Assembly (NCBI RefSeq): GCF_010093345.1
Contig: NZ_PDWT01000002.1
Coordinates: 124,001 to 188,000 of the forward strand
DNA: 64,000 nucleotides
Source: Pseudoxanthomonas yeongjuensis
GTDB lineage: Bacteria; Pseudomonadota; Gammaproteobacteria; Xanthomonadales; Xanthomonadaceae
Direction of reading: 5' to 3'
Shown here piece after piece: positions 1 through 8,671 of this stretch. How positions within the stretch are numbered: position 1 is the first letter of the stretch; each line of letters opens with the position of its first letter. Under the pieces are notes generated by a model, which was not told the origin of the DNA, did not search any database, and saw only the letters and a program-made list of their open reading frames with translations. Made by a program: the position numbers and the translations under genes.

Positions 1-413
1 AAGTGTCGCGTACCGACTGGAGCTCGCTGAAGGAAATCCGCATCGAGTTCGACAACCCGCTGCAGGCCGATGCGGCCGAAGACTACAACTGGAAGGAAAG
101 CTGGTTCTACTCCCTGGGCGGCGAGTACGCGTTCAACGACAAGTTCACCTTCCGCGCCGGCGTGGCCCGCGACGACTCCCCGGTGAGCCGTCCGTACCGC
201 ACCCCGCGCATGCCCGACCAGGACCGCATGTGGTATTCGCTGGGCCTGACCTGGAAGGCGACGGACAACTTCGAACTGAGCGGCGTCTACACCAAGATCG
301 ACCTGGTCGATACGCCGGAAGTCGACATCCTGTCCTCGAGCGGCTCGCGCCTGGTGGGCGAATTCGACGGCGGCGCCGACCTGTACGGCATTTCGGCGCA
401 GTACCGCTTCTGA
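1..413 (+). CDS. FadL/OmpP1-family outer-membrane protein, C-terminal part
   Basis: This is the 3' part of a gene whose start lies before the window; the frame is open from the first bases. The roughly 136 visible residues alternate polar and hydrophobic positions like a beta-barrel. They contain a YSLGGEYAFNDKFTFRAG strand pair and a WYSLGLTWKATDNFELSG pair, and end in an aromatic residue (QYRF), the usual outer-membrane assembly signal. This pattern matches the end of FadL/OmpP1/TodX transporters, which bring long-chain fatty acids or other hydrophobic compounds across the outer membrane. The substrate cannot be read from the sequence. A strong hairpin terminator follows 22 bases after the stop. 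Confidence 0.8.
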   Translation, partial: VSRTDWSSLKEIRIEFDNPLQADAAEDYNWKESWFYSLGGEYAFNDKFTFRAGVARDDSPVSRPYRTPRMPDQDRMWYSLGLTWKATDNFELSGVYTKIDLVDTPEVDILSSSGSRLVGEFDGGADLYGISAQYRF

Positions 414-434
414 TCGCGGACACACGGAAAACGG

Positions 435-459
435 AAAACCCCGCTGCGGCGGGGTTTTT
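435..459. terminator. Bidirectional rho-independent terminator
   Basis: An 8-bp perfect stem (AACCCCGC / GCGGGGTT) around a TGCG loop is flanked by A-rich bases on the left and a T-run on the right. It can therefore end transcription from both the porin gene and the convergent diguanylate cyclase gene. Confidence 0.85.
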
Positions 460-478
460 CATGCCTGTGCTCCGCGCT

Positions 479-1636
479 TCAGGGCTGCAGCGCGCGCATC
501 TGCACCTGGTTGCGGCCCAGGTGCTTGGCCTCGTACAGGGCCTGGTCGGCGATGCGCATCAGCGCCGGGAAAGGTTGCGGTCCGGCCGAGGTACCCACGC
601 CCAGGCTGACCGTCACGCGCAAGGCAGGGCCGTGCGGCGCGAATTCGAGCGCCTCGACCTCCGCGCGGATGCGTTCGGCCATGCGCCTGGCGCTGTCGGC
701 GCTGCTGCCGGGCAGCACCACCACGAATTCCTCGCCACCGAGGCGTGCGAACAGGTCTTCGCCGCGGATGCAGCTGCGCACGGCTTCCGAGAACCGTTGC
801 AGCACCTGGTCGCCGGCCTCGTGCCCGTGCCGGTCGTTGATGGCCTTGAAATGATCCAGGTCCAGCGCGACCACCGCCAGTCCGTCGCCCGCCGGCATCG
901 ATCCGCCCCGCGCGCGCAGTTCGCTGTGCAGACCACGGCGGTTGAGGGCGCCGGTCAGCGGGTCGTACAGGGCGCTCAGGCGCAGGGATTCGCCGGCGCG
1001 GAAGCTGGTCAGCATCAGCATGCAGAAGTTGAGCAGGAACCAGATCGAGAGATCCAGGTTGACCCAGGCATCGTTGGGGCCGTATTCGCCGGTGAAGGCG
1101 TTGAGCAGGTCGCGCCCGTACAGCACCAGCAACACCGCGCAACCCAGCAGCATCAGCCGCGCGGGCAGATGGTCCGGCGCCGTGTTGAGTTTCAGCAGGT
1201 GGCTGATCACCACCACCAGCATCAGCACTTCGGCCGCGCTCATCGCCGCGCCCTGGGCGTCGACGGTTCCCCAGAAGATCCAGCCGACCAGCGAGAACCC
1301 GAGGCATAACGGCATCAACGCCCATTCCCAGCGGCTCAATGCCCGCTGGCGGACGAACTGCACGATCGACCATGCCAGTCCGGCCAGGCCGCCACAGGCG
1401 AGCAGGCCGCCGATGCCCGCGGTCCAGTAGGCCAAGTGCAGGTCGCCGGAACGGGTCAGTTCCTGGCTGGTGCCATCGAGCATGGCCGCGCCCAGCGAAT
1501 ACAGCAGGTGGGCCACCCCCCAGGTGGCGATTCCGCGCAGGCCACGCGAGTTGCGCTGCACATACCAGAACAGCACCAGCAACAGCACGGCCAGGGCGCA
1601 GTCGCTGAGCAGCAGGTTGTAGAAATCGGTGGTCAT
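479..1636 (-). CDS. Membrane-anchored GGDEF diguanylate cyclase
   Basis: This 385-residue protein should make the second messenger cyclic di-GMP from two GTP at the inner membrane. Residues 1-215 are mostly hydrophobic and form about six membrane segments without a recognisable ligand-binding domain. Residues about 222-380 are a GGDEF domain: DPLTGALNRRG at 225-235, DLDHFK near 259, and an intact GGEEF active-site loop at 300-304. An RxxD inhibitory site (R291-D294) sits exactly five residues before the loop, so product feedback inhibition is expected. The ATG start lies in a clear frame change from the upstream repeat region. No EAL or REC domain is present. The signal it senses is unknown. 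Confidence 0.92.
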   Translation of the reverse strand: MTTDFYNLLLSDCALAVLLLVLFWYVQRNSRGLRGIATWGVAHLLYSLGAAMLDGTSQELTRSGDLHLAYWTAGIGGLLACGGLAGLAWSIVQFVRQRALSRWEWALMPLCLGFSLVGWIFWGTVDAQGAAMSAAEVLMLVVVISHLLKLNTAPDHLPARLMLLGCAVLLVLYGRDLLNAFTGEYGPNDAWVNLDLSIWFLLNFCMLMLTSFRAGESLRLSALYDPLTGALNRRGLHSELRARGGSMPAGDGLAVVALDLDHFKAINDRHGHEAGDQVLQRFSEAVRSCIRGEDLFARLGGEEFVVVLPGSSADSARRMAERIRAEVEALEFAPHGPALRVTVSLGVGTSAGPQPFPALMRIADQALYEAKHLGRNQVQMRALQP

Positions 1637-1763
1637 CGCCGGATATTAACGGCCAACGCGCCCCGCCACCCCGGCCATTGGGCATGGCCGGCTTCCATCA
1701 GGCCATGCGGACAAATCTCGTACATATCGCGTCGGCCGCCATAGGCCATCGACGCTCAGGATC

Positions 1764-1905
1764 GTAGGGCGGGCCTTGGCCCGCCGCTCTTCCTTCCGGC
1801 GCCAGCACAACCTGGTTGTCTGACCGGTTCGACCGCAGGAGCGAAGTCTCCTTGGAGGATGTCGCGCCGCATAGATCGTGCCTTCGCGACTCACGTCGCT
1901 CCTAC
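1764..1905. repeat. REP-like palindromes (GTAGGGCGG hairpin and GTAGGAGCG-type element)
   Basis: The 300-base gap between the GGDEF gene and putA holds no gene that I can support. It contains a compact palindrome starting GTAG (1764-1786, GGCGGGCC-TT-GGCCCGCC). From 1834 to 1905 it contains a longer, degraded copy of the GTAGGAGCG...CGCTCCTAC element found elsewhere in this window, ending in CGTCGCTCCTAC. Because putA and the GGDEF gene are on the same strand, the pair lies downstream of putA and could act as a terminator or mRNA-stabilising structure. Confidence 0.7.
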
Positions 1906-1936
1906 GGCAGGACCCGTCCCGCAGGAAGGCGGCTTG

Positions 1937-4900
1937 CTAGTCGCCCAGGGTCAGCAACGAGGCGTTGCCGCCCGCGGCGGTGGTATTCACGGTCACCGTC
2001 TTCTCGGTTGCGAAGCGCGGCAGGTAGTGCGGGCCGCCGGCCTTGGGGCCGGTGCCGGACAGGCCCTGGCCGCCGAACGGCTGCACCCCGACCACCGCGC
2101 CGATCTGGTTGCGGTTGACGTAGACATTGCCGACCTTGACCCGCGCGGCGATGCGGTCGATGGTTTCGTCGATGCGCGAATGCACGCCCAGGGTCAGGCC
2201 GTAGCCGGTGGCGTTGATCGCGTCGATGACCTTGTCCAGGTCCTCGCCTTTCCAGCGCAGCACGTGCAGCGCGGGACCGAAGACTTCCTTCTGCAACTGG
2301 TCCAGCGAATGCAGTTCCCAGGCGCCGGGCGCGAAGTAGGTGCCGTGCGCCACCGACGCGTCGGCATGCGCGCGCTTGATCGGCTTGGCTTCCCGGTCCA
2401 TGCGCGCGGCATGGTCTTCGAGGATCTTCAGCGCATCGGCGTCGATCACCGGGCCGACATCGGTGGACAGCAGGCCGGGATCGCCGACCCTCAGTTCGTC
2501 CATCGCCCCGGCGAGCATGCCGATCACCTTGTCGGCGATGTCTTCCTGCACGAACAGCACGCGCGCGGCCGAGCAGCGCTGGCCGGCGGAAGTGAAGGCC
2601 GAGCCGATCGCGTCCTTGACCAGTTGTTCCGGCAGGGCGGAGGAATCGGCGATGAAGGCGTTCTGGCCGCCGGTCTCGGCGATCAGCACGCCAATGGCGG
2701 CGTCGCGCGCGGCCATGGCGCGGTTGATCGCGCGGGCGGTGTCGGTGGAACCGGTGAAGGCCACGCCGGCCACGCGCGGATCCCTGGTCAATGCAGCGCC
2801 GACCACGGCGCCGTCGCCGGGCAGGAACTGGACCACATTTTCCGGCACGCCGGCTTCATGCAGCAGCTTCACCGCGGCATGGCCGATCAGGTTGGTCTGT
2901 TCGGCCGGCTTGGCGATCACGCTGTTGCCTGCGGCCAGCGCCGCGGCGACCTGGCCGAGGAAAATGGCGAGCGGGAAATTCCATGGGCTGATGCACACGA
3001 ACACGCCGCGACCGTGCAGTTGCAGCTCGTTGGATTCGCCGGTCGGGCCGGGCAGGCGTTCCGGCGCGCCGAACTGGGCGCGCGCCTGCGCCGCGTAATA
3101 GCGCAGGAAATCGACCGCCTCGCGCACTTCGGCGACGCCATCGGGGATGGTCTTGCCGGCTTCCTTCACGCACAGGGCGATGAATTCGGGCATGCGCGCT
3201 TCCAGCAGGCCGGCGGCATGCTCGAGGATCGTGGCGCGGCCGGCGGCCGGGGTACGGTCCCAGCCCGGTTGCGCGGCGACCGCATTGTGCAGCGCCTTCT
3301 CGACGATGGCGCTGTCGGCGGCATGCCATTCGCCCACCACCTGGCGGCGGTCGGCCGGGTTGGTCACCGGCAGCGCGCGCGTGGACAGTACCGCGCCCGG
3401 CACCAGCGGCGCGGCGCGCCAGCCATGCGGGCCGGCTTGCGTGAAGGCGTCGTTGATCTGCTCGGCGAGTGCGCGCAGGTCCTGGTCGTTGGCGAGGTTG
3501 GCGCCCATGGAATTCTTCCTGTCGGTGCTCAGGCTCGGCGCCTGGTTCTGGAAAAGTTGCACCGGCAACGGGATGCGCGGGTGCGGAATGGAATCGAACC
3601 CGGACACGGTTTCGACCGGGTCGCGGATCAGATCGTCGATGGCCACGTTTTCGTCGGTGATGCGGTTGACGAAACTGGAGTTGGCGCCGTTCTCGAGCAG
3701 GCGCCGGACCAGGTAGGGCAGCAGGTCCTCGTGCGAGCCGACCGGCGCGTACACCCGGCAGGGAATGCCGAGGCGGTCGGCCGGGACCACTTCGGCATAC
3801 AGGTCGTCGCCCATGCCGTGCAGTTTCTGGAATTCGAAAGGCGAGGAACGAGTGGAGAGGAACGAGGAACGAGAGGTATCCACCGCCGCTCCCGCTTCTA
3901 CTCGCTCCTCGTTCCTCGTTTCTCGTTTCTCCAGCAATACCGAGGCCATCTGGCGAATCGCCGCGATCGTCTGTGCGTTATGCGTGGCGAACATCGGATA
4001 CAGCGCGTCGATATTGGCGAACATCCGTCGCGCGTTGGCCAGGTAGGACACGTCAGTGTTGGGCTTGCGCGTGAACACCGGATAGCCCGGGTGGCCTTCG
4101 ACCTGCGCGCGCTTCACTTCCGCGTCCCAGTACGCACCCTTGACCAGGCGCACCGGCATGCGCCGGCCGGCCCGGCGGGCCAGGTCGGCGAGGAAATCGA
4201 GCACCCAGGGCGTGCGCTTCTGGTAGGCCTGCACGGCCAGGCCGTAGCCTTCCCAGCCCTCCAGCGACTTGTCGGAGAAAGTGGCCTCGATCAGGTCCAG
4301 CGACAGCTCCAGGCGGTCGGCTTCCTCGGCGTCGATGGTGAAGCCGATGGCGTACGACCTGGCCAGTTGCGCCAGCTCGAGGATCCCGGGGGCGAGTTCG
4401 GCCATCACCCGTTCGCGCTTGGCGTGTTCGTAGCGCGGGTGCAGGGCGGAGAGCTTGATCGAGATGCTGGGGGCGGCGAATACGTCGGCGAACGGGCCGG
4501 TCTTGCCGATCGCGTGGATGGCCTTGCGGTAGGCCTCGAGGTAGCGCGCGGCATCCTTCGAAGTCAGCGCGCCTTCGCCGAGCATGTCGAAGGAATAACG
4601 GTAACTGGCGTTGTCGCCCTTGCGCGACCGGGCCAGCGCTTCGGCGATCGTCCGGCCCATCACGAACTGGTGGCCCATGATGCGCATGGCCTGACGCACG
4701 GCCAGGCGGATCACCGGCTCGCCCACGCGGCCGACCAGGCGCTTGAAAGCGCCGCGCACATCGTGGCGGGTCAGGTCGTTCAGGCTGACCAGCTTGCCGG
4801 TCAGCATCAGGCCCCAGGTCGAGGCGTTGACCAGCACCGAGTCGCTTTCGCCCATGTGCTTCTTCCAGTCCGCGTCGCCCAGCTTGTCGCGGATCAGCTT

Positions 4901-5245
4901 GTCGGCGGTGTCCTGGTCGGGGATGCGCAGCAGCGCCTCGGCCACGCACATCAGCAGCACGCCTTCCTCGCTGCCCAGGTCGTACTGGCGCATGAAGGCC
5001 TCGATCGCGCCCTGATCCTGGGCGCGGGCGCGGACCCGGGTCACCAGATCCGCGGCCAGTGCCTGGGCGGCGGCCTGGTCCGCGGCGGGCAGGCGCGCCT
5101 GCTCCAGCAGATCGCGCACGTGTTCGGTTTCGTCGCGCATCCAGGCCGCGGTGATGGCCTGGCGCAGGGGGGACGGTTCGCCCGGGAGCTCGGGGGCAAT
5201 GAGATCCGCAGGAGGGGTGACGGCGGCGGGCGAGGGAATCGACAT
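1937..5245 (-). CDS. putA: Bifunctional proline dehydrogenase / L-glutamate-5-semialdehyde dehydrogenase PutA
   Basis: PutA oxidises proline to glutamate in two steps: an FAD-dependent proline dehydrogenase passes electrons to quinone, then an NAD-dependent aldehyde dehydrogenase acts. The first half shows the PRODH barrel (FTIDAEEADRLELSLDL, RLVKGAYWDAEVKRAQ, FEFQKLHGMGDDLY). The second half is an ALDH domain with FTGSTDTARAIN, ETGGQNAFI and the catalytic cysteine in GQRCSAAR (about C890). There is no N-terminal ribbon-helix-helix domain, so this PutA should not repress its own gene as the E. coli protein does. It ends soon after GTGPKAGGPHYLPRF, like the shorter PutA types. At 1102 residues it is longer than most of that type, partly because about 30 residues (about 438-468) are encoded by an inserted palindrome inside the PRODH domain. 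Confidence 0.96.
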   Translation of the reverse strand: MSIPSPAAVTPPADLIAPELPGEPSPLRQAITAAWMRDETEHVRDLLEQARLPAADQAAAQALAADLVTRVRARAQDQGAIEAFMRQYDLGSEEGVLLMCVAEALLRIPDQDTADKLIRDKLGDADWKKHMGESDSVLVNASTWGLMLTGKLVSLNDLTRHDVRGAFKRLVGRVGEPVIRLAVRQAMRIMGHQFVMGRTIAEALARSRKGDNASYRYSFDMLGEGALTSKDAARYLEAYRKAIHAIGKTGPFADVFAAPSISIKLSALHPRYEHAKRERVMAELAPGILELAQLARSYAIGFTIDAEEADRLELSLDLIEATFSDKSLEGWEGYGLAVQAYQKRTPWVLDFLADLARRAGRRMPVRLVKGAYWDAEVKRAQVEGHPGYPVFTRKPNTDVSYLANARRMFANIDALYPMFATHNAQTIAAIRQMASVLLEKRETRNEERVEAGAAVDTSRSSFLSTRSSPFEFQKLHGMGDDLYAEVVPADRLGIPCRVYAPVGSHEDLLPYLVRRLLENGANSSFVNRITDENVAIDDLIRDPVETVSGFDSIPHPRIPLPVQLFQNQAPSLSTDRKNSMGANLANDQDLRALAEQINDAFTQAGPHGWRAAPLVPGAVLSTRALPVTNPADRRQVVGEWHAADSAIVEKALHNAVAAQPGWDRTPAAGRATILEHAAGLLEARMPEFIALCVKEAGKTIPDGVAEVREAVDFLRYYAAQARAQFGAPERLPGPTGESNELQLHGRGVFVCISPWNFPLAIFLGQVAAALAAGNSVIAKPAEQTNLIGHAAVKLLHEAGVPENVVQFLPGDGAVVGAALTRDPRVAGVAFTGSTDTARAINRAMAARDAAIGVLIAETGGQNAFIADSSALPEQLVKDAIGSAFTSAGQRCSAARVLFVQEDIADKVIGMLAGAMDELRVGDPGLLSTDVGPVIDADALKILEDHAARMDREAKPIKRAHADASVAHGTYFAPGAWELHSLDQLQKEVFGPALHVLRWKGEDLDKVIDAINATGYGLTLGVHSRIDETIDRIAARVKVGNVYVNRNQIGAVVGVQPFGGQGLSGTGPKAGGPHYLPRFATEKTVTVNTTAAGGNASLLTLGD
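3841..3932. repeat. In-frame palindromic repeat inserted in putA
   Basis: About 90 bases inside putA are built from GAGGAACGAG-like units on the left (3842-3874) and their complements CTCGTTCCTCGTTTCTCG on the right (3901-3932), with a spacer of about 27 bases. The encoded residues are low-complexity and charged (EKRETRNEERVEAG..., DTSRSSFLSTRSS). They fall between the normally adjacent PutA segments IAAIRQMAS and FEFQKLHGMG. The reading frame is kept. It looks like a mobile palindrome tolerated in a surface loop of the PRODH domain. Confidence 0.8.
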
Positions 5246-5361
5246 GCTGGTCGCGGGACTCGGAAGCGAAGCCCGATAGTTTAGGGCTACCGGGCTGGCC
5301 GGGATACTGTCGAATCTTGCGCTGATGCCCTCTGTTTCTGCAGATAATGCGGATCCCGTCG

Positions 5362-5379
5362 CGACCCTGGCCAGGGTCG
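5362..5379. promoter_or_regulatory. 18-bp perfect palindrome upstream of putA
   Basis: CGACCCTGGCCAGGGTCG is a perfect palindrome 117 bases upstream of the putA ATG, in the divergent putA / DUF2244 gap. It could be an operator for either gene or a hairpin. No regulator is encoded next to it, so its role is a guess. Confidence 0.35.
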
Positions 5380-5519
5380 GGATACAGACGCGAAAGCGCC
5401 TTGTGGCTTCGCTTGGCGAGGTGTTGGACGGTGTCGGCGGAATCGCCGAAGCTTGCCGCTAACTGTGGCGAGGGCTACCATTTAGCGGTTTTCCGCGGCC
5501 TCGCAGCGAGGTTGGCGAC

Positions 5520-6008
5520 GTGATCGAGGTGGTTCCGTCTTTCCCCGACGGGCGTAGCGCGCGGCTCCGGCTGCGACCGCCCCGGGCACTGACGGCCCGC
5601 CAGTTCGTGGCGCTGTTCGCCGTGCTGGCGGGGGCGATGTGGCTGGTGGCAAGCATGGGTTGGCTGGCCGGCAATGTCTTCGCGCCGGCCTTCGCCCTGC
5701 TGCACAGCGCGATCCTGGCGGCCGCGCTGCGCTGGTTGTGGCGCAGCGGCGATCGCGACGAGTGCATCACCATCGGTCCGGAGGTGGTGGAGGTCAGCCG
5801 CACCGCGCCGGCGGGAGTGCAGGCGCAAGCGGTATTCCGGGCGCATCCTTATTGGGTGCGATTGGGTATCGAAGAGGATGGCGAAAGGATTTCGCTGGCT
5901 TCCAGTGGCAGGCGGGTCGAGGTGGGCAACTTCCTCGGGCCGGCCGAACGCCGGGAGCTGGCAGGGCAGTTGCAGGTTCTACTGGCGGCCGCAAGCCGCT
6001 ACCGATGA
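5520..6008 (+). CDS. DUF2244 membrane protein at the head of the cox cluster
   Basis: This 162-residue protein starts with GTG. It has two adjacent membrane segments around residues 27-70 (FVALFAVLAGAMWLVASMG, FAPAFALLHSAILAAALRW), followed by a soluble C-terminal half with VEVSR and VEVGNFLGPAERREL. That layout is the DUF2244 family, often found beside cytochrome oxidase genes but without a proven function. The stop is 19 bases before ctaC, so the two are probably cotranscribed. A role in oxidase assembly or membrane integration is an inference from position only. Confidence 0.8.
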   Translation: MIEVVPSFPDGRSARLRLRPPRALTARQFVALFAVLAGAMWLVASMGWLAGNVFAPAFALLHSAILAAALRWLWRSGDRDECITIGPEVVEVSRTAPAGVQAQAVFRAHPYWVRLGIEEDGERISLASSGRRVEVGNFLGPAERRELAGQLQVLLAAASRYR

Positions 6009-6027
6009 CGCACATAGGGTCTAGGCA

Positions 6028-6960
6028 ATGACGCAAGCGAAAGGTTTCTTCAAGCGGGTCACGTGGTCGATGGGTGCGGCCTGCGCATCGATGTTGGCGC
6101 CGGCCCTGGCCTGGGCGCAATCCGCCGATCCCAAGCCCTGGCAGCTCAACATGGGCCGCGGCGTCACCTCGTCGGCCAACCACGCCTACGACGCGCACAT
6201 GTTCGCGCTGTGGGTCTGCGTGGTGATCGGCGTCATCGTGTTCGGCGCGATGGGCTACGCGATGTTCAAGTTCCGCAAGTCCAAGGGCGCGGTCGCGGCG
6301 AAGTTCACCCACAACACCACCGCCGAGGTCATCTGGACGGTGATCCCGATCATCATCCTGGTGGTGATGGCGTGGCCGGCCACGGCCAAGCTGATCGCCA
6401 TGTACGACACCCGCGATTCCGAGATGACGGTGAAGGTCACCGGCTACCAGTGGATGTGGAAGTACGAATACCTGGGCGAGGAGGTCGCGTTCACCAGCCG
6501 CCTGGACCGCGAATCCGATCGCGTCCGCCAGAGCGGCGTACAGCCGACGATCGCTGCCAACCCGCATTACCTGCTCGACGTCGACAATGAACTGGTGCTG
6601 CCGGTCAACACCAAGATCCGTTTCGTGATCACCGCCGACGACGTGATCCACGCCTGGTGGGTGCCGGCGCTGGGCTGGAAGCAGGATGCGATCCCCGGGA
6701 TCATCAACGAGGCCTGGACCGACATCCAGACCCCGGGCATCTACCGCGGCCAGTGCGCCGAACTATGCGGCAAGGACCACGGCTTCATGCCGATCGTGGT
6801 GCGCGCGGTGCCGAAGGAAGAATTCAGGCAGTGGCTGGCTTCGAAGAAGCCGGCCGCGGCGCCGGCGCCGCCAGTCGAAGCCGCGCCTGCCGCAAGCCCG
6901 GCTGAAGCCGCGCCGGTCGAGGCCGCCCCCGAACCCGCCCCCGAGCCGACCGAGGCCTGA
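6028..6960 (+). CDS. ctaC: Cytochrome c oxidase subunit II
   Basis: This subunit takes electrons from cytochrome c into the oxidase through the binuclear CuA centre on the periplasmic side. After a signal-like N-terminus (to about AWAQ, residue 31) come two membrane helices (about 58-80 and 100-120). The cupredoxin domain carries the complete CuA ligand set: H208, C243, E245, C247, H251 and M254, within CAELCGKDHGFMPI. The aromatic electron-entry stretch YQWMWKYEY is present. About 40 C-terminal residues form an Ala/Pro/Glu-rich tail (from about 270) beyond the usual end of the domain. No heme-binding CxxCH is fused to it. Confidence 0.97.
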   Translation: MTQAKGFFKRVTWSMGAACASMLAPALAWAQSADPKPWQLNMGRGVTSSANHAYDAHMFALWVCVVIGVIVFGAMGYAMFKFRKSKGAVAAKFTHNTTAEVIWTVIPIIILVVMAWPATAKLIAMYDTRDSEMTVKVTGYQWMWKYEYLGEEVAFTSRLDRESDRVRQSGVQPTIAANPHYLLDVDNELVLPVNTKIRFVITADDVIHAWWVPALGWKQDAIPGIINEAWTDIQTPGIYRGQCAELCGKDHGFMPIVVRAVPKEEFRQWLASKKPAAAPAPPVEAAPAASPAEAAPVEAAPEPAPEPTEA

Positions 6961-6990
6961 TCGTCGTCGAACCGACGCCGTTTCCGCCCA

Positions 6991-7018
6991 CGCCAGTCCG
7001 CATTCGCCAGTCCGCATC
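6991..7018 (+). repeat. Tandem 14-bp repeat before ctaD
   Basis: CGCCAGTCCGCATT is followed directly by CGCCAGTCCGCATC in the 80-base gap between ctaC and ctaD. The copies differ by one base. The ctaD ribosome-binding site (GAGGTAA) begins about 10 bases further on. This may be a simple duplication. Confidence 0.75.
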
Positions 7019-7040
7019 CGATATTCCGAGGTAACACCCC

Positions 7041-8651
7041 ATGGCCCATTCCGCAGTCGATCACCACGAAGATCACGGCCACAAGCAAGGCTTCGTCGAG
7101 CGTTGGTTCTTCTCCACCAACCACAAGGACATCGGCACGCTGTACCTGATCTTCAGCTTCATCATGTTCATCATCGGCGCGGGCATGTCGGTGGTGATCC
7201 GCGCCGAGCTGATGACCCCGGGCCTGCAGTACGTGAAGCCCGAGTTCTTCAACCAGATGACTTCGGTGCATGCGCTGGTGATGATCTTCGGCGGGATCAT
7301 GCCGGCCTTCGTCGGCCTGGCCAACTGGATGATCCCGCTGCAGGTCGGCGCGCCCGACATGGCCTTGCCGCGGATGAACAACTGGTCGTTCTGGATCCTG
7401 CCGTTCGCCTTCACCCTGTTGCTGCTGACCCTGTTCCTGCCGGGCGGCGCTCCGGCCGGCGGCTGGACCCTGTATCCGCCGCTGTCGCTGCAGGGCGGCT
7501 ACAACCTGGCCTTCACCATCTTCGCCATCCACATGATGGGCGTCAGCTCGATCATGGGCGCGATCAACATCATCGCCACGGTGCTGAACATGCGCGCGCC
7601 GGGCATGGACCTGTTGAAGATGCCGATCTTCAGCTGGACCTGGCTGATCACCGCGTTCCTGCTGATCGCGGTGATGCCGGTGCTGGCCGGCGCGGTGACC
7701 ATGCTGCTGACCGACAAGTTCTTCGGGACGAGCTTCTTCAATGCGGCCGGTGGCGGCGACCCGGTGATGTACCAGCACATCTTCTGGTTCTTCGGCCACC
7801 CGGAGGTCTACATCATGATCCTGCCGGCGTTCGGCATCGCCAGCGAGATCATCCCGACCTTCAGCCGCAAGCCGCTGTTCGGCTACCAGGCCATGGTCTA
7901 CGCCACCGCGTCGATCGCGTTCCTGTCGTTCATCGTCTGGGCCCACCACATGTTCACGGTGGGCATGCCGCTGGGCGGCGAGATCTACTTCATGTTCGCG
8001 ACCATGCTGATCGCGATCCCCACCGGGGTGAAGGTGTTCAACTGGGTCAGCACCATGTGGCGCGGCTCGCTGACCTTCGAGACGCCGATGCTGTGGGCGA
8101 TCGCCTTCGTGATCCTGTTCTCCATCGGCGGTTTCTCCGGATTGATGCTGGCCATCGTGCCGGCCGACTTCCAGTACCACGACACCTATTTCGTGGTCGC
8201 GCATTTCCACTACGTGCTGGTCACCGGCGCGCTGTTCGGCATCATCGCCGCGGTCTATTACTGGTGGCCGAAGTGGTCGGGCCGCATGTACAGCGAGTTC
8301 TGGGGCAAGTTCCACTTCTGGTGGACCATGGTCTTCGTCAACCTGCTGTTCTTCCCGCAGCACTTCCTGGGCCTGGCCGGCATGCCGCGCCGCATCCCCG
8401 ATTACAACCCGGTGTTCGCGGACTGGAACATGGTCAGCTCGATCGGCGCGTTCGGCATGTTCGTCACCCCGTTCCTGATGGCCGCGATCCTGTTGAGCTC
8501 GCTGCGCAGCGGGGCCAAGGCCGAAGCGCGCGCCTGGGAAGGCGCCAAGGGCCTGGAGTGGACCGTGCCGTCGCCGGCGCCGCACCACACCTTCACCACG
8601 CCGCCGGTGATCCGTCCGGGCGACCTGGCCCACGACGACGTGAGCCACTGA
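7041..8651 (+). CDS. ctaD: Cytochrome c oxidase subunit I
   Basis: This is the catalytic subunit of an aa3-type, proton-pumping heme-copper oxidase in the inner membrane. It has 536 residues and twelve expected helices. The metal ligands are visible: H253 with the cross-linked Y257 in GHPEVYI, the CuB histidine pair H302-H303 in WAHHMF, and the heme pair H388 and H390 in VAHFHYVL. The GHPEVY glutamate of the D-pathway and the MRAPGM loop are present, which points to a type A1 enzyme. An RBS (GAGGTAA) precedes the ATG. It is followed after 20 bases by a 44-codon gene and then ctaG. Confidence 0.98.
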   Translation: MAHSAVDHHEDHGHKQGFVERWFFSTNHKDIGTLYLIFSFIMFIIGAGMSVVIRAELMTPGLQYVKPEFFNQMTSVHALVMIFGGIMPAFVGLANWMIPLQVGAPDMALPRMNNWSFWILPFAFTLLLLTLFLPGGAPAGGWTLYPPLSLQGGYNLAFTIFAIHMMGVSSIMGAINIIATVLNMRAPGMDLLKMPIFSWTWLITAFLLIAVMPVLAGAVTMLLTDKFFGTSFFNAAGGGDPVMYQHIFWFFGHPEVYIMILPAFGIASEIIPTFSRKPLFGYQAMVYATASIAFLSFIVWAHHMFTVGMPLGGEIYFMFATMLIAIPTGVKVFNWVSTMWRGSLTFETPMLWAIAFVILFSIGGFSGLMLAIVPADFQYHDTYFVVAHFHYVLVTGALFGIIAAVYYWWPKWSGRMYSEFWGKFHFWWTMVFVNLLFFPQHFLGLAGMPRRIPDYNPVFADWNMVSSIGAFGMFVTPFLMAAILLSSLRSGAKAEARAWEGAKGLEWTVPSPAPHHTFTTPPVIRPGDLAHDDVSH

Positions 8652-8671
8652 TCCGGGAGGGATGATCCGAG

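Noticed and set aside
1834-1905. Possible small ORF in the putA-GGDEF gap
   Set aside because: The frames there only translate palindromic repeat arms; no start with a ribosome-binding site and no codon bias.
1859-5284. A 1141-residue open frame on the plus strand opposite putA
   Set aside because: It is antisense to an unmistakable putA, rich in Gly, Arg, His and Gln with no domain pattern, and is explained by high G+C codon bias.
5287-5481. 64-residue minus-strand frame upstream of putA
   Set aside because: No ribosome-binding site, biased composition, and it crosses the 18-bp palindrome; probably chance.
6741-8648. A 635-residue open frame on the minus strand opposite ctaC/ctaD
   Set aside because: Its composition (His, Asp, Glu, Arg) is that of a codon-bias shadow; ctaD on the other strand is certain.
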